Origin: Rhodopseudomonas sp. BAL398
Lineage (GTDB): Bacteria; Pseudomonadota; Alphaproteobacteria; Rhizobiales; Xanthobacteraceae
Assembly (NCBI RefSeq): GCF_033001325.1
Contig: NZ_CP133111.1
Location: forward strand, 1,364,001-1,428,000
Reading direction: 5' to 3'
Length of the DNA: 64,000 bases
Positions within the stretch are counted from its first letter, which is position 1. Every line of letters starts with the position of its first letter. This document shows positions 1 to 8,745 of the stretch, in pieces. Made by a program: the position numbers and the translations under genes. A model generated the notes under the pieces. That model did not search any database, was not told the DNA's origin, and worked only from the letters and a program-made list of their open reading frames with translations.

Positions 1-1
1 G

Positions 2-943
2 TCACTCGGCGTTCACCGGATGCCGATTCTGCGCGAGCCGAGCTTGTCCGACACGCTGGTGTGGGGGCGTTTCGCCCGGCTGATCAACCACCTGAAGCCG
101 GACGTACTGCATGGGCACGGTGCCAAGGCCGGCGTGTTCACACGGCTGATCCCGATCCCGAACGGCACCATTCGGGTCTACACCCCGCATGGCGGCTCGC
201 TGCATTATGCGACCAGCACCCTGAAAGGCGCGCTGTACAGCCGCATGGAACGGCTGCTGATGAACCGCACCGAACTCTTTCTGTTCGAGAGCGCCTTCGC
301 GCTCAACACCTATCAGCGCATGATCGGCTCTCCCGCCGGGCTGGTGCGCTGCGTCTTCAACGGCGTCACCGCCGGTGAATTCGATCCGGTCACGGTCGCG
401 GACGACGCCTCCGACATCGTCTATGTCGGCGAGTTTCGCCAAATCAAAGGCGCCGATATTCTGGTCGACGCGGTGGCGCGGCTGCGCGCCGAAGGCAGGC
501 CGTTGACCTTGACATTGGCAGGCGACGGCGAGGAGTCCGCGGCGCTGAAGGCGCAGGTCGCGCGGCTCGATCTGACCGACGCGGTGCGCTTCATCGGCCA
601 CGTCAAGGCGCGCGTCGGATTCTCCCATGGCCGGTTGCTGGTGGTGCCCTCACGCGGCGATTCGATGCCCTATGTGGTGATCGAGGCGGCCGCCGCGGCC
701 ATCCCGATGGTGGCGGCCAATGTTGGCGGCATTCCGGAGATCTTCGGCGCCTATGATGACGCCTTGTTCCCGCCCGGCAACCCCGTCGCGATGGCCGGCG
801 CGATCGCCCATGCGCGCGACAATGTGGCCGCCGCGACCGAGCGCGCAGGACTGCTACGCGAGCGGATTTTCCAGAATTTCTCGCAAAGATCGATGGTCGA
901 AGGCGTGCTGGCGGGCTATCGCGACGCCTTCGCAGGACGTTAA
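2..943 (+). CDS. Glycosyltransferase family 4 protein, 5' end cut by the window edge
   Basis: This is the C-terminal part of a GT4-type (GT-B fold) sugar transferase, probably acting in exopolysaccharide or lipid-linked glycan assembly. The frame is open to the first base of the window (residues SLGVHR precede the first Met at position 20), so the true start lies upstream. Visible marks are HGHGAKAG in the N-terminal Rossmann half, the nucleotide-sugar domain beginning at IVYVGEFRQIKGADILVDA, and the acceptor/donor motif SRGDSMPYVVIEAAA near the C terminus, with the E-x7-E type glutamate. The next gene downstream is the polyprenyl glycosylphosphotransferase, which supports an exopolysaccharide role. 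The sugar specificity cannot be read from sequence. Confidence 0.85.
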   Translation, partial: SLGVHRMPILREPSLSDTLVWGRFARLINHLKPDVLHGHGAKAGVFTRLIPIPNGTIRVYTPHGGSLHYATSTLKGALYSRMERLLMNRTELFLFESAFALNTYQRMIGSPAGLVRCVFNGVTAGEFDPVTVADDASDIVYVGEFRQIKGADILVDAVARLRAEGRPLTLTLAGDGEESAALKAQVARLDLTDAVRFIGHVKARVGFSHGRLLVVPSRGDSMPYVVIEAAAAAIPMVAANVGGIPEIFGAYDDALFPPGNPVAMAGAIAHARDNVAAATERAGLLRERIFQNFSQRSMVEGVLAGYRDAFAGR

Positions 944-1039
944 CCGTTTCTTGCCGCGATAACGCTTTATTGCGATTTTTCCGCTATTCCGCGAGGGCAA
1001 TCCATTTGACCCGCGGGGCGACATCTCTGCGCGACAACG

Positions 1040-2584
1040 GTGAGTGACGTGGAACCAATCAACGCGCGCGCCATCATTACGGACGCCTCGACCACCAAAG
1101 CCAACCCTCCGATAGTCGAACGGCGCCGGCGCCTGTCGCCGGCAGCGCTGGCCGTGACCAATCAGAAAGTGCGCTCGGCCTATTCGCCGATCGTCATCGG
1201 CGGCCTTGTGCGCCTTGCCGATGCCGTGCTGATCGCGTTGATCGGCGTCTCGGTATATCTGGCCTATGTGGCCCGCAACGAAGGCTTCAACTGGAACTAC
1301 ATCGCCGCAATCTTCGGCATGACCGCGACCGCACTGGTGTGCTTCGAGGCCGCCGATATCTACCAGGTTCAGGTGTTCCGCGGCACGCTGCGGCAAATGA
1401 CGCGGATGATTTCAGCGTGGTCGTTCGTGTTTTTGCTATTCATCGGCGCCTCGTTCCTCGCCAAGCTCGGCGGCGAAATCTCGCGAATCTGGCTGTCGTC
1501 CTTCTTCATCGTCGGGCTGGCCGCGCTGATCTGCGAACGGATGGTCCTGCGCGGCATGGTGCGGCGCTGGGGGCGCGAGGGCCGGCTCGACCGCCGCACC
1601 ATCATCGTCGGCTCCGACGAGAACGGCGAGAAGCTGATCGAGGCGCTCAAGGAAGACGACGATTCCGATCTGCGCATTCTTGGCGTGTTCGATGACCGCA
1701 ACGATGCCCGCGCGCTCGAGACTTGCGGCGGCGTTCCGAAGCTCGGCAAGATCGATGACATCGTCGAATTCGCCCGCCGCACCCGTGTCGACCTGGTGCT
1801 GTTCGCGCTGCCGATCTCGGCCGAGACCCGCATTCTGCAGATGCTGAAAAAACTGTGGGTGCTGCCGGTCGACATCCGGCTCTCCGCCCACACCAACAAA
1901 TTGCGGTTTCGGCCGCGCGCTTATTCCTATCTGGGCACAGTGCCGACGCTCGACGTATTCGAGGCCCCGATCACCGACTGGGATCAGGTGATGAAGCGAT
2001 TGTTCGACCACATCGTCGGCGCGCTGATCCTGCTGGCGGTGTCGCCGGTGATGGCACTGGTGGCGCTGGCGATCAAGCTCGACAGCCCCGGCCCGGTGCT
2101 GTTCCGACAGAAGCGGTTCGGCTTCAACAATGAGCGCATCGACGTGTTCAAATTCCGCTCGCTGTATCACGACCAGGCCGATCCGCTCGCGGCCAAGGTC
2201 GTCACCAAGAACGACAAGCGCGTCACCCGGGTCGGCCGCATCATCCGCAGGACCAGCCTCGACGAACTGCCGCAGCTGTTCAACGTGGTGTTCAAGAGCA
2301 ACCTGTCGCTGGTCGGCCCCCGACCGCATGCGGTGCAGGGCAAGCTGCAGAGCCAGCTGTTCGACGAGGCGGTCGACGGCTATTTCGCCCGCCACCGGGT
2401 CAAGCCCGGCATCACCGGATGGGCCCAGATCAACGGCTGGCGCGGCGAGATCGACAATGAGGAGAAGATCCAGAAGCGCGTCGAGTTCGATCTGTATTAC
2501 ATCGAGAACTGGTCGGTGCTGTTCGACCTCTTCATCCTGCTGAAGACGCCGCTGGCGCTGCTGAAAGGCGAGAACGCTTACTGA
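1040..2584 (+). CDS. Exopolysaccharide polyprenyl glycosylphosphotransferase (WcaJ/ExoY-type)
   Basis: This integral membrane enzyme of 514 residues transfers a sugar-1-phosphate from a UDP-sugar to undecaprenyl phosphate, the first step of a lipid-linked exopolysaccharide repeat. It has the long architecture: an N-terminal block of hydrophobic helices (about residues 50-180), a Rossmann-like CoA-binding-type domain ([16 protein letters not shown]), then the catalytic C-terminal domain starting at [18 protein letters not shown]. Catalytic-domain motifs are [31 protein letters not shown] and [10 protein letters not shown]. The start is GTG at 1040, 97 bp after the glycosyltransferase. A strong hairpin terminator follows. 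The donor sugar (glucose or galactose) is not determined. Confidence 0.9.
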   Translation: MSDVEPINARAIITDASTTKANPPIVERRRRLSPAALAVTNQKVRSAYSPIVIGGLVRLADAVLIALIGVSVYLAYVARNEGFNWNYIAAIFGMTATALVCFEAADIYQVQVFRGTLRQMTRMISAWSFVFLLFIGASFLAKLGGEISRIWLSSFFIVGLAALICERMVLRGMVRRWGREGRLDRRTIIVGSDENGEKLIEALKEDDDSDLRILGVFDDRNDARALETCGGVPKLGKIDDIVEFARRTRVDLVLFALPISAETRILQMLKKLWVLPVDIRLSAHTNKLRFRPRAYSYLGTVPTLDVFEAPITDWDQVMKRLFDHIVGALILLAVSPVMALVALAIKLDSPGPVLFRQKRFGFNNERIDVFKFRSLYHDQADPLAAKVVTKNDKRVTRVGRIIRRTSLDELPQLFNVVFKSNLSLVGPRPHAVQGKLQSQLFDEAVDGYFARHRVKPGITGWAQINGWRGEIDNEEKIQKRVEFDLYYIENWSVLFDLFILLKTPLALLKGENAY

Positions 2585-2620
2585 TCGCCCGCCAAATCAA
2601 CGTCGCCTGCATCATGAAAA

Positions 2621-2650
2621 AGCAGCCCCGCTGGCGCGGGGCTGCTTTCG
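2621..2650 (+). terminator. Rho-independent terminator after the glycosylphosphotransferase gene
   Basis: A perfect 11-bp stem (AGCAGCCCCGC at 2621-2631 with GCGGGGCTGCT at 2636-2646) and a 4-nt loop lies 36 bp after the stop codon and is followed by a T-rich stretch. It marks the end of the exopolysaccharide transcript. Confidence 0.85.
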
Positions 2651-2675
2651 TTTCAGACCGAATTCGCGCTGAAGA

Positions 2676-2909
2676 TTAGCGAATGATCACGGCCGGGCCG
2701 CGGTGACGACGACGATCCCAGTCGCGGTTGTGATGGCGGCGACCGCGATATTCGTCGTGGCCGCGACGATGATAGCCGCGGTCGCGATGACCGGAATGTC
2801 CGGCACCGACGCGAACGCCATTGCCGTCGATCCGAACCGACTGCGCTGATGCCGGCGCGGCATTCCAAACCACCGCTGCAAAAGCAACCAGCGCAAAAAT
2901 CTTCAACAT
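2676..2909 (-). CDS. Small secreted His/Arg-rich protein
   Basis: The protein has 77 residues. The start at 2909 was chosen because GAAAGGAATT lies just upstream and because residues 1-22 (MLKIFALVAFAAVVWNAAPASAQ) form a clean signal peptide with an ASA-Q cleavage site. The mature part is about 55 residues, rich in His, Arg, Gly and Asp, ending RRRHRGPAVIIR. Such short basic, His-rich periplasmic proteins are common in Bradyrhizobium relatives and may bind metal or nucleic acid, but no family function is known to me. It is convergent with the exopolysaccharide gene. Confidence 0.65.
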   Translation of the reverse strand: MLKIFALVAFAAVVWNAAPASAQSVRIDGNGVRVGAGHSGHRDRGYHRRGHDEYRGRRHHNRDWDRRRHRGPAVIIR

Positions 2910-3476
2910 CTTGAATTCCTTTCGGGAGTAGAGGCGCTGACCAAGTCGCCGCCCGGCCGAAGGTTCCATCAACGCAGGTCGATATGTTCGAAAGGCACGC
3001 GAGTCCGTAAAAGCCTGAGTGCGAAGTCGTAATCGTCGACAGAATATGGAAACGCGCCACGTTCATCTGGATGGGATCCAGATCGGGTCGATGCCCTTCA
3101 ACTTCTCAATTTTCTGAAGACGCCGCGGGCCGTCCTGAAAGCATGACTCACAACGTGACCGACTGACTCAAGGTCTTCACCTTCGTCATTGCGAGAAGCA
3201 TGTACGACGACCCAATCGAGGCGGCTCGCACCTGGATTTCTTCGCGTTCGGATAGCGCTGCGTGCCAGCCTCCGCTCGCAATGACGAGACGCCGATAGGT
3301 TTCTGCTTGAATCGGTCGTTACCCCGCAAATGCTTAGTTCGCTCCTGTTGCACTGCGATGCCTGTTGCATCGCAAGGCGGTTTCCTGGCGACTTCGGTTC
3401 CAGTTTGATTGACGGTCGCCTTTTTGCCGGCCTACCATCGCGGCAGATCCGCTTAGAGATCGTAGGGAGGATAAGA
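2910..3476. other. Intergenic stretch with one MITE-like repeat
   Basis: No convincing gene is seen here. The stretch holds the 103-bp inverted-repeat unit at 3184-3286 and the upstream region of the quinoprotein gene, whose ribosome site GTAGGGAGGATAAGA precedes the ATG at 3477. Open frames here are short and lack ribosome sites. Confidence 0.6.
3184..3286. repeat. MITE-like unit with 12-bp terminal inverted repeats
   Basis: CGTCATTGCGAG at 3184-3195 is matched perfectly by CTCGCAATGACG at 3275-3286, bounding a 103-bp unit. Elements with these ends are a familiar dispersed repeat in Rhodopseudomonas and Bradyrhizobium genomes. I see one copy in this window. Confidence 0.75.
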
Positions 3477-5651
3477 ATGTCACGCTCGCCGCGCGTTGAG
3501 GCTGCTCGCCCATTTTTTCCAAGCATCGCCCTGCCCCGGTATCATCACAATAGCTTTCGCTATGCCGGGGCGGCCCTCGGACTCGGCCTCGCGATGTCGC
3601 TGAGCGGCGCGATCGCCCAGACCGCGCCGACGCCGGACAAGATCAAGGCGGTGACCTCGGCGGTCGACAGCGCTGCGATCGTCGCCAATGCGGCGACCTC
3701 GAAAGACTGGCCGACCATCGGCCTCGACTACGCCGAGACGCGTTTCAGCAAGCTCGATCAGATCAACACTGACAACGTCAACAAGCTCGGCCTTGCGTGG
3801 AGCTACCCGCTGGAATCCTCGCGCGGCGTCGAAGCAACGCCGGTCGTCGTCGACGGCATCATGTATGTGACCGCGTCCTGGAGCGTGGTTCACGCCATCG
3901 ACGCGCGCAGCGGCAAGCGGCTCTGGACCTTCGATCCGGAGGTGGATCGCACCAAGGGCTACAAAGGATGCTGCGACGTCGTCAATCGCGGCGTCGGGCT
4001 CTACAAGGGCAAGGTCTTTGTCGGCGCCTATGACGGACGGCTGATCGCGCTCGACGCCGCGACCGGCAAGAAGATCTGGGAGACCGATACGGTGCTCAAT
4101 CACGACCATTCCTACACCATCACCGGCGCGCCGCGGGTGATCAAGGGCAAGGTCGTGATCGGCAATGGCGGCGCCGAATATGGCGCGCGCGGTTACGTCA
4201 CCGCCTACGACGCCGAGACCGGCGCCCAGGCCTGGCGCTGGTTCGTGGTGCCGGGCGACCCTAGCAAGCCGTTCGAGGACGAGTCGATGGCGGCCGCGGC
4301 CAAGACCTGGGACCCTGCGGGCAAATGGTGGATCAATGGCGGCGGCGGCAATTCGTGGGACACCATCGCCTACGATCCCGAGCTCAACATGGTCTACATC
4401 GGCACCGGCAATGGCTCGCCATGGAATCGGAATGTGCGCAGCCCCGCCGGCGGCGACAATCTCTATCTCGCCTCGGTGGTGGCGCTGAACGCCGATACGG
4501 GAAAATACATCTGGCATTATCAGGAGACGCCCGGCGATCACTGGGACTACACCTCGACCCAGCCGATGATCCTCGCCGACCTCACCATCGACGGCGCGCC
4601 GCGCAAGGTGATCCTGCACGCGCCGAAGAACGGTTTCTTCTTCGTGATCGATCGCACCAATGGCAAGTTCATCTCGGCGAAGAACTTCGTCGACGTGAAT
4701 TGGGCGACCGGTTACGACGCCAATGGACGGCCGATCGAGGTTCCGGCCGCGCGGGCCGACGCGGCCTATGACGCCATCCCCGGGCCGTTCGGCGCGCATA
4801 ATTGGCATCCGATGTCGTTCAATCCGCAGACCGGTCTGGTCTATCTGCCGGCGCAGGGCGTGCCGCTCAACCTCACCCCGGAAAAGAAGTTCGAACAGAA
4901 TGCCGCGACACCGGGAAAATTCGGCGGCGCCACCGGCTGGAATGTCGGCTTCATGCTCAACGCCACGCCGCCAAAGTCCCAAGCATTCGGACGGCTGCTG
5001 GCCTGGGATCCAGTCAAGCAGAAGGAAGTGTGGCGCGCCGAATACGTGTCGCCATGGAATGGCGGCACCCTGACCACGGCGGGCAATCTGGTATTTCAGG
5101 GCACGGCCGATGGCCGCTTCATCGCCTATAACGCCACCACCGGCGAAAAGCTGTGGGAAAGCCCGACCGGCTCCGGCGTGGTCGCGGCGGCGTCGACCTA
5201 TCTGATCGACGGCAAGCAATATGTCTCGGTCGCGGTCGGCTGGGGCGGCGTGTTCGGCTTGTCGCAGCGCGCCACCGAGCTGCAGAGCCCCGGCACGGTC
5301 TACACTTTCGCGGTCGACGGCAAGGCGCCGATGCCGAGTTTCGTCAAATACCAGACCGAGGGCCTGCTGGCGGGTGTCGAGTATGATCCCAAGGACGTCG
5401 CCGAAGGCACCGCGCTTTATGTCGCGGCCTGCGCCACCTGCCATGGCGTGCCCGGCGTCGACCGCGGCGGCAATATCCGGAATCTGGGCTATGTTCCCAC
5501 CAAGCGCATCGAGAATCTCAAGGACATCGTGTTCAAGGGGCCGTTCCGCGGCAAGGGCATGCCCGATTTCACCGGCAAGCTGACCGAGGCCGACGTGGTC
5601 AAGATCCAGGCCTTCATCCAGGGCACAGCCGACGCGATCCGGCCGAAGTAA
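3477..5651 (+). CDS. PQQ-dependent quinohaemoprotein alcohol dehydrogenase (type II)
   Basis: This periplasmic enzyme oxidises primary alcohols or related substrates using PQQ and passes electrons to its own haem c. The start at 3477 is set by the ribosome site AGGGAGGATAAGA; it gives 724 residues with a signal segment ending SLSGAIAQTA. The eight-bladed propeller domain shows the vicinal-cysteine ring (KGCCDVVNRGV), repeated tryptophan-docking segments such as ALDAATGKKIWET, and GDHWDYTSTQPMILADL. The C-terminal cytochrome domain carries CATCH at about residues 652-656 and a probable axial Met in GKGMPDF. The fused haem distinguishes it from type I enzymes. No pqq biosynthesis gene or partner cytochrome lies in this window, and the substrate is unknown. 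Confidence 0.92.
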   Translation: MSRSPRVEAARPFFPSIALPRYHHNSFRYAGAALGLGLAMSLSGAIAQTAPTPDKIKAVTSAVDSAAIVANAATSKDWPTIGLDYAETRFSKLDQINTDNVNKLGLAWSYPLESSRGVEATPVVVDGIMYVTASWSVVHAIDARSGKRLWTFDPEVDRTKGYKGCCDVVNRGVGLYKGKVFVGAYDGRLIALDAATGKKIWETDTVLNHDHSYTITGAPRVIKGKVVIGNGGAEYGARGYVTAYDAETGAQAWRWFVVPGDPSKPFEDESMAAAAKTWDPAGKWWINGGGGNSWDTIAYDPELNMVYIGTGNGSPWNRNVRSPAGGDNLYLASVVALNADTGKYIWHYQETPGDHWDYTSTQPMILADLTIDGAPRKVILHAPKNGFFFVIDRTNGKFISAKNFVDVNWATGYDANGRPIEVPAARADAAYDAIPGPFGAHNWHPMSFNPQTGLVYLPAQGVPLNLTPEKKFEQNAATPGKFGGATGWNVGFMLNATPPKSQAFGRLLAWDPVKQKEVWRAEYVSPWNGGTLTTAGNLVFQGTADGRFIAYNATTGEKLWESPTGSGVVAAASTYLIDGKQYVSVAVGWGGVFGLSQRATELQSPGTVYTFAVDGKAPMPSFVKYQTEGLLAGVEYDPKDVAEGTALYVAACATCHGVPGVDRGGNIRNLGYVPTKRIENLKDIVFKGPFRGKGMPDFTGKLTEADVVKIQAFIQGTADAIRPK

Positions 5652-5663
5652 TCACCGGGCACG

Positions 5664-5695
5664 CCGGCCGCGCGCCAGGGCGCGGCCGGTTCATC
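5664..5695 (+). terminator. Hairpin terminator after the quinoprotein gene
   Basis: CCGGCCGCGC (5664-5673) pairs perfectly with GCGCGGCCGG (5680-5689), followed by TTCATCTT. It lies 13 bp after the stop codon. The U tract is imperfect. Confidence 0.65.
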
Positions 5696-5741
5696 TTAAT
5701 GGCGTGAGGCGCATCTGCGTCGATGGCGTCGACGCAGTCGG

Positions 5742-6524
5742 TTACTTCGCCGCATAGGACACGCCCATGCCGGCGCGGACATCGGCCTGGATGCCATAGG
5801 GCGCGATCGGATAGCGCAACCCGTTCTTGGCCAGCGCCTTCATGCCGGCGATCGCCTTGGCGAGCTGCGCAGGGCGCAGCGCCATCAGCATTTCCTCATC
5901 GGGCACGCCGCCATAGCGCCGCTCCGCATAGCATGGCAGTGACAGGCTGGGCTCGCCGGTCGCCAGCGCCCTGCCCCATGAATCGGCGCAGGCGGTCTCG
6001 CCGACCACGCTCCAGTCGAACTTCTTGTAGCCGCTATATTGCAGCCCGTTGATCAGGATGATCATCTGCCCCGGCGTTGCATAGACCAGGCAGATATCCG
6101 GCGGATTGAGCCGCCCGCTGGCCAACGGCGACACCGCCATCGCCTGATATTGCCCGAACGGCACCACATCGAGCGCCTGCTGCCGCTTGCCGGCATCCTC
6201 CTGCGTCTCATGCCAGACGCCGACATAGGACCGCCCGGCCAGCCAGGTATCGTCCTGCGGCGCCAGACCGATCACCGCGCGGCATTGCGCGCCGACCAGG
6301 TCGTCGGCGGTGATGCCGACGGTCCAGCCCAGCCGCGACGCCATGCTGACGATCTGGTCGGTGGTGTGGATCGCACTCGGCCGCCGGATTTTCGGGATCA
6401 CCTCCATCTCGGCGATCGACGCAAACATCTTCATCCCGATCACGGTGGTCTTCAGCCGCAACAGCGCGTTGAGGTCGGCGACCATGGTGGCGAGATCAGT
6501 CTGGACGTGCGCGATGGCTGGCAT
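5742..6524 (-). CDS. DUF169 family protein
   Basis: This 260-residue soluble protein belongs to the DUF169 (COG2043) group, whose function is not established; some members sit near redox or C1 genes. Typical features are an N-terminal helical segment, then ITADDLVGAQCRAVIGL, the internal SPLASGRLNPPDICLVYATPGQ and the segment GETACADSWGRALATGEP with a conserved Cys. There is no signal peptide or membrane segment. It is convergent with the quinoprotein gene and lies 80 bp from the SDR gene on the same strand. A role in handling a bound cofactor would be speculation. Confidence 0.75.
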   Translation of the reverse strand: MPAIAHVQTDLATMVADLNALLRLKTTVIGMKMFASIAEMEVIPKIRRPSAIHTTDQIVSMASRLGWTVGITADDLVGAQCRAVIGLAPQDDTWLAGRSYVGVWHETQEDAGKRQQALDVVPFGQYQAMAVSPLASGRLNPPDICLVYATPGQMIILINGLQYSGYKKFDWSVVGETACADSWGRALATGEPSLSLPCYAERRYGGVPDEEMLMALRPAQLAKAIAGMKALAKNGLRYPIAPYGIQADVRAGMGVSYAAK

Positions 6525-6604
6525 GGCGTGGCTCCCTTGGCGGATTTTATTATTGGTTGGCTGTCTGATGGTGCGACGCTATCAGCATCGCACCATGGGA
6601 TCGC

Positions 6605-7573
6605 TTACCCCAGCTTCCAGCCAACCTCGGTCGCGAAACTGTGGTAGAAATCGCCGTCATAGGCCTGCTCCGGCGTGGCGCGGACCCGTTGGTCGAGCAG
6701 CTCGGCGTCGTCGCCGACCAGGATGCGCCAGCGCTCGGTCCGAACGCCGTCGAGGATGATCCGTGCCGCGGCGGCGGCCGTGGTCGGCGCCTCTTCGAGA
6801 AAGCTGCGCGCCCGCTCGTGCACCATCGCCTGGATCTCGTCGTCGGACATCGGACCACTATCAACGCCGTTGGCGTCCAGCCGCCGGCGGGCGGCGGCGA
6901 TTTCCTCAGCGCTGAGCGCGTCGGCGTCGCTGCCATTCTGGATCTTGCGCGAATTCGCCACGATCGAGGTGCCGATATGGCCCGGCATCACCACCGAACA
7001 CTTGATATGCGGCGCGTTCAGCTTGAGGTCGCACATCAGCGCTTCGGAAAAACCTTTGACGGCGAATTTCGCCGCACTATAGGCGGTGTGCGGCGTATTC
7101 AGCCCGATCGAGGCCCAGAAGCCGTTGACGCTGGAGGTGTTGACGATGTGGCCGGCGTCGGCCTTGAGCAGCATCGGCAGGAAGCAGCGGACGCCGAGAT
7201 AGACCCCGCCCCAGCAGATATTGAAGGTCTTCTCCCAATGCTCGCGGCTGTTGGCGATCATGCTGCCGCCGCCGCCGATCCCGGCATTGTTGAACAGCAG
7301 ATGGATCTTGTCGGTGTCGTGCTGGGCGGCGACCTCGTCGCGAAACCGCAGCATCTGCGCCTCGTCGGAGACGTCGACCAGATGCGTCGTGATGCGCAGC
7401 CCCTGCGGCAGACGTTCGACCTCGCACAGCCGTTTGGTCTCGGCCATCGCATCGGCGGAGACGTCGCAGATCGCGACATTGCAGCCTTCGGCGATCAGCT
7501 GGCGGGCGAGCTCGCGGCCCATGCCGGCGCCGCCCCCGGTGATGACAGCAATCCTGCCGGCAAAATCCCTCAT
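6605..7573 (-). CDS. Short-chain dehydrogenase/reductase (SDR)
   Basis: This is a 322-residue NAD(P)-dependent oxidoreductase of the classical SDR fold. The start at 7573 gives MRDFAGRIAVITGGGAGMG, placing the TGxxxGxG cofactor motif near residue 12. Further motifs are NNAG, the catalytic Ser in NTSSVNGFW, and YxxxK in AYSAAKFAVKG. The C terminus carries about 70 residues beyond the core fold, as in several SDRs acting on fatty or aromatic alcohols. Substrate and direction are unknown. It reads in the same direction as the DUF169 gene and may be cotranscribed with it. Confidence 0.88.
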   Translation of the reverse strand: MRDFAGRIAVITGGGAGMGRELARQLIAEGCNVAICDVSADAMAETKRLCEVERLPQGLRITTHLVDVSDEAQMLRFRDEVAAQHDTDKIHLLFNNAGIGGGGSMIANSREHWEKTFNICWGGVYLGVRCFLPMLLKADAGHIVNTSSVNGFWASIGLNTPHTAYSAAKFAVKGFSEALMCDLKLNAPHIKCSVVMPGHIGTSIVANSRKIQNGSDADALSAEEIAAARRRLDANGVDSGPMSDDEIQAMVHERARSFLEEAPTTAAAAARIILDGVRTERWRILVGDDAELLDQRVRATPEQAYDGDFYHSFATEVGWKLG

Positions 7574-7815
7574 GAGACGCTCGCGTCCTTCCCTGGCTGT
7601 TGCTTTTGATAGCGCCGGGTGGTTCGAGCCGCCCGTTGCACCGACCATAGCCCGCGATTCCGGGCCGCGCGAGTCCATCGCAACAGCGCTTTCTCGGCCG
7701 GCCTTGCGGCCCGTGGACATTGGTCGTCAGGCGCGATCCGGACAGCGGCGGATCTTCCGCCTGCATCGGAATCATCCTATCGTTGCAAGCCTTACGGACA
7801 TTCGAGGAGCGTGAG

Positions 7816-8133
7816 ATGCTGGCAGCAACCCTTCAGACCGCGGCGTTTCTGTTCCTGCTGCTGCTCGTAGTGCTGGCCTTCGCGGTATTCGTCGCCTTCA
7901 TGGCGCCGCCGGCGGCGAAACCCACGCTGCCCGGTTTCACCACGATGGCGATCTATCTCACGGCGGAATTGGCCGCGCTGGTCTGCGCGGTGTGGATCGT
8001 GGTCCAGGTCAGCGGCTTCGAGCTGCTGCCGATCCTGATCGCGCTGGCGCTGGCCGCCGTGATCTTCATGCCGCGGCTGGTATCCAGGATCCCGGTGCCT
8101 GGCGCTGTCACCGGCCTGCTCGGCAAAAAATAG
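7816..8133 (+). CDS. Small inner-membrane protein of unknown function
   Basis: This protein of 105 residues starts at 7816 behind GAGGAGCGTGAG. It has three hydrophobic segments: residues 6-32 (AAFLFLLLLVVLAFAVFVAFM), about 44-65 and about 68-82, separated by short polar turns. The tail SRIPVPGAVTGLLGKK is basic. No family is recognised. It is convergent with the membrane protein at 8143-8622, only 9 bp apart. Confidence 0.6.
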   Translation: MLAATLQTAAFLFLLLLVVLAFAVFVAFMAPPAAKPTLPGFTTMAIYLTAELAALVCAVWIVVQVSGFELLPILIALALAAVIFMPRLVSRIPVPGAVTGLLGKK

Positions 8134-8142
8134 CTCTCGGGT

Positions 8143-8622
8143 CTATTCGGTCAGCATTGTCGGGCGATAGCGCAGGCCGCGCTTCAGCGCGCGGCGCGCG
8201 ATGATGCCGGCGCCGATCTGCATGGCGATGCCGGCCAGCCAGCCCAGCATGATCATCGCGGTCCACAGCAGATACGGCTCGCTTCGCAGCACCACGACGC
8301 CGACCGCCACAAAGGCGGTCAGGGACGCCAGAAAGGTGCCGACCGCGCTGAGAAATTCCGCGGTATCGATCCTGCCGAGGGCATCGCCGCCACCCGCGCG
8401 CGAGCGAAAATCGAGCCGCGGAATATCGATCCCGAGATAGAATCCGATCGCGCCGCCGGCCATCATCGCCAGCAGAAAACCCCAGGAGGTCAGCCAATGA
8501 ATGCTGGAGCCAACATGAGCCCCGACAAACATCCCGCTGGCCGCGCCGGCCATCGCCAGTCCACTGCGTTCAAGGAGATGGGCGGCTTTTCTGACGCGGA
8601 ATCGCATGATGGTCACTCGCAT
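8143..8622 (-). CDS. Predicted membrane protein of unknown function
   Basis: The protein has up to 159 residues with two helical hairpins: WGFLLAMMAGGAIGFYLGI in the first half and FLASLTAFVAVGVVVL plus LLWTAMIMLGWLAGIAM in the second. The basic N terminus (MRFRVRKAAHLLER) suggests the inside-in topology. The start is uncertain: ATG at 8622 or the internal ATG at 8607; neither has a strong ribosome site. No family is recognised. Confidence 0.55.
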   Translation of the reverse strand: MRVTIMRFRVRKAAHLLERSGLAMAGAASGMFVGAHVGSSIHWLTSWGFLLAMMAGGAIGFYLGIDIPRLDFRSRAGGGDALGRIDTAEFLSAVGTFLASLTAFVAVGVVVLRSEPYLLWTAMIMLGWLAGIAMQIGAGIIARRALKRGLRYRPTMLTE

Positions 8623-8745
8623 GGCTGAAGCCAGCGAGGCTATGACCTTTTTGCCCGGTTAGGAAGGCCGCGCGGCGACCGGCCCAAGCGTCGGCTGATG
8701 ACGCCCGGCTCCGGTATTCAGTGATGGGCGGCAGCTCCCGTCCGC

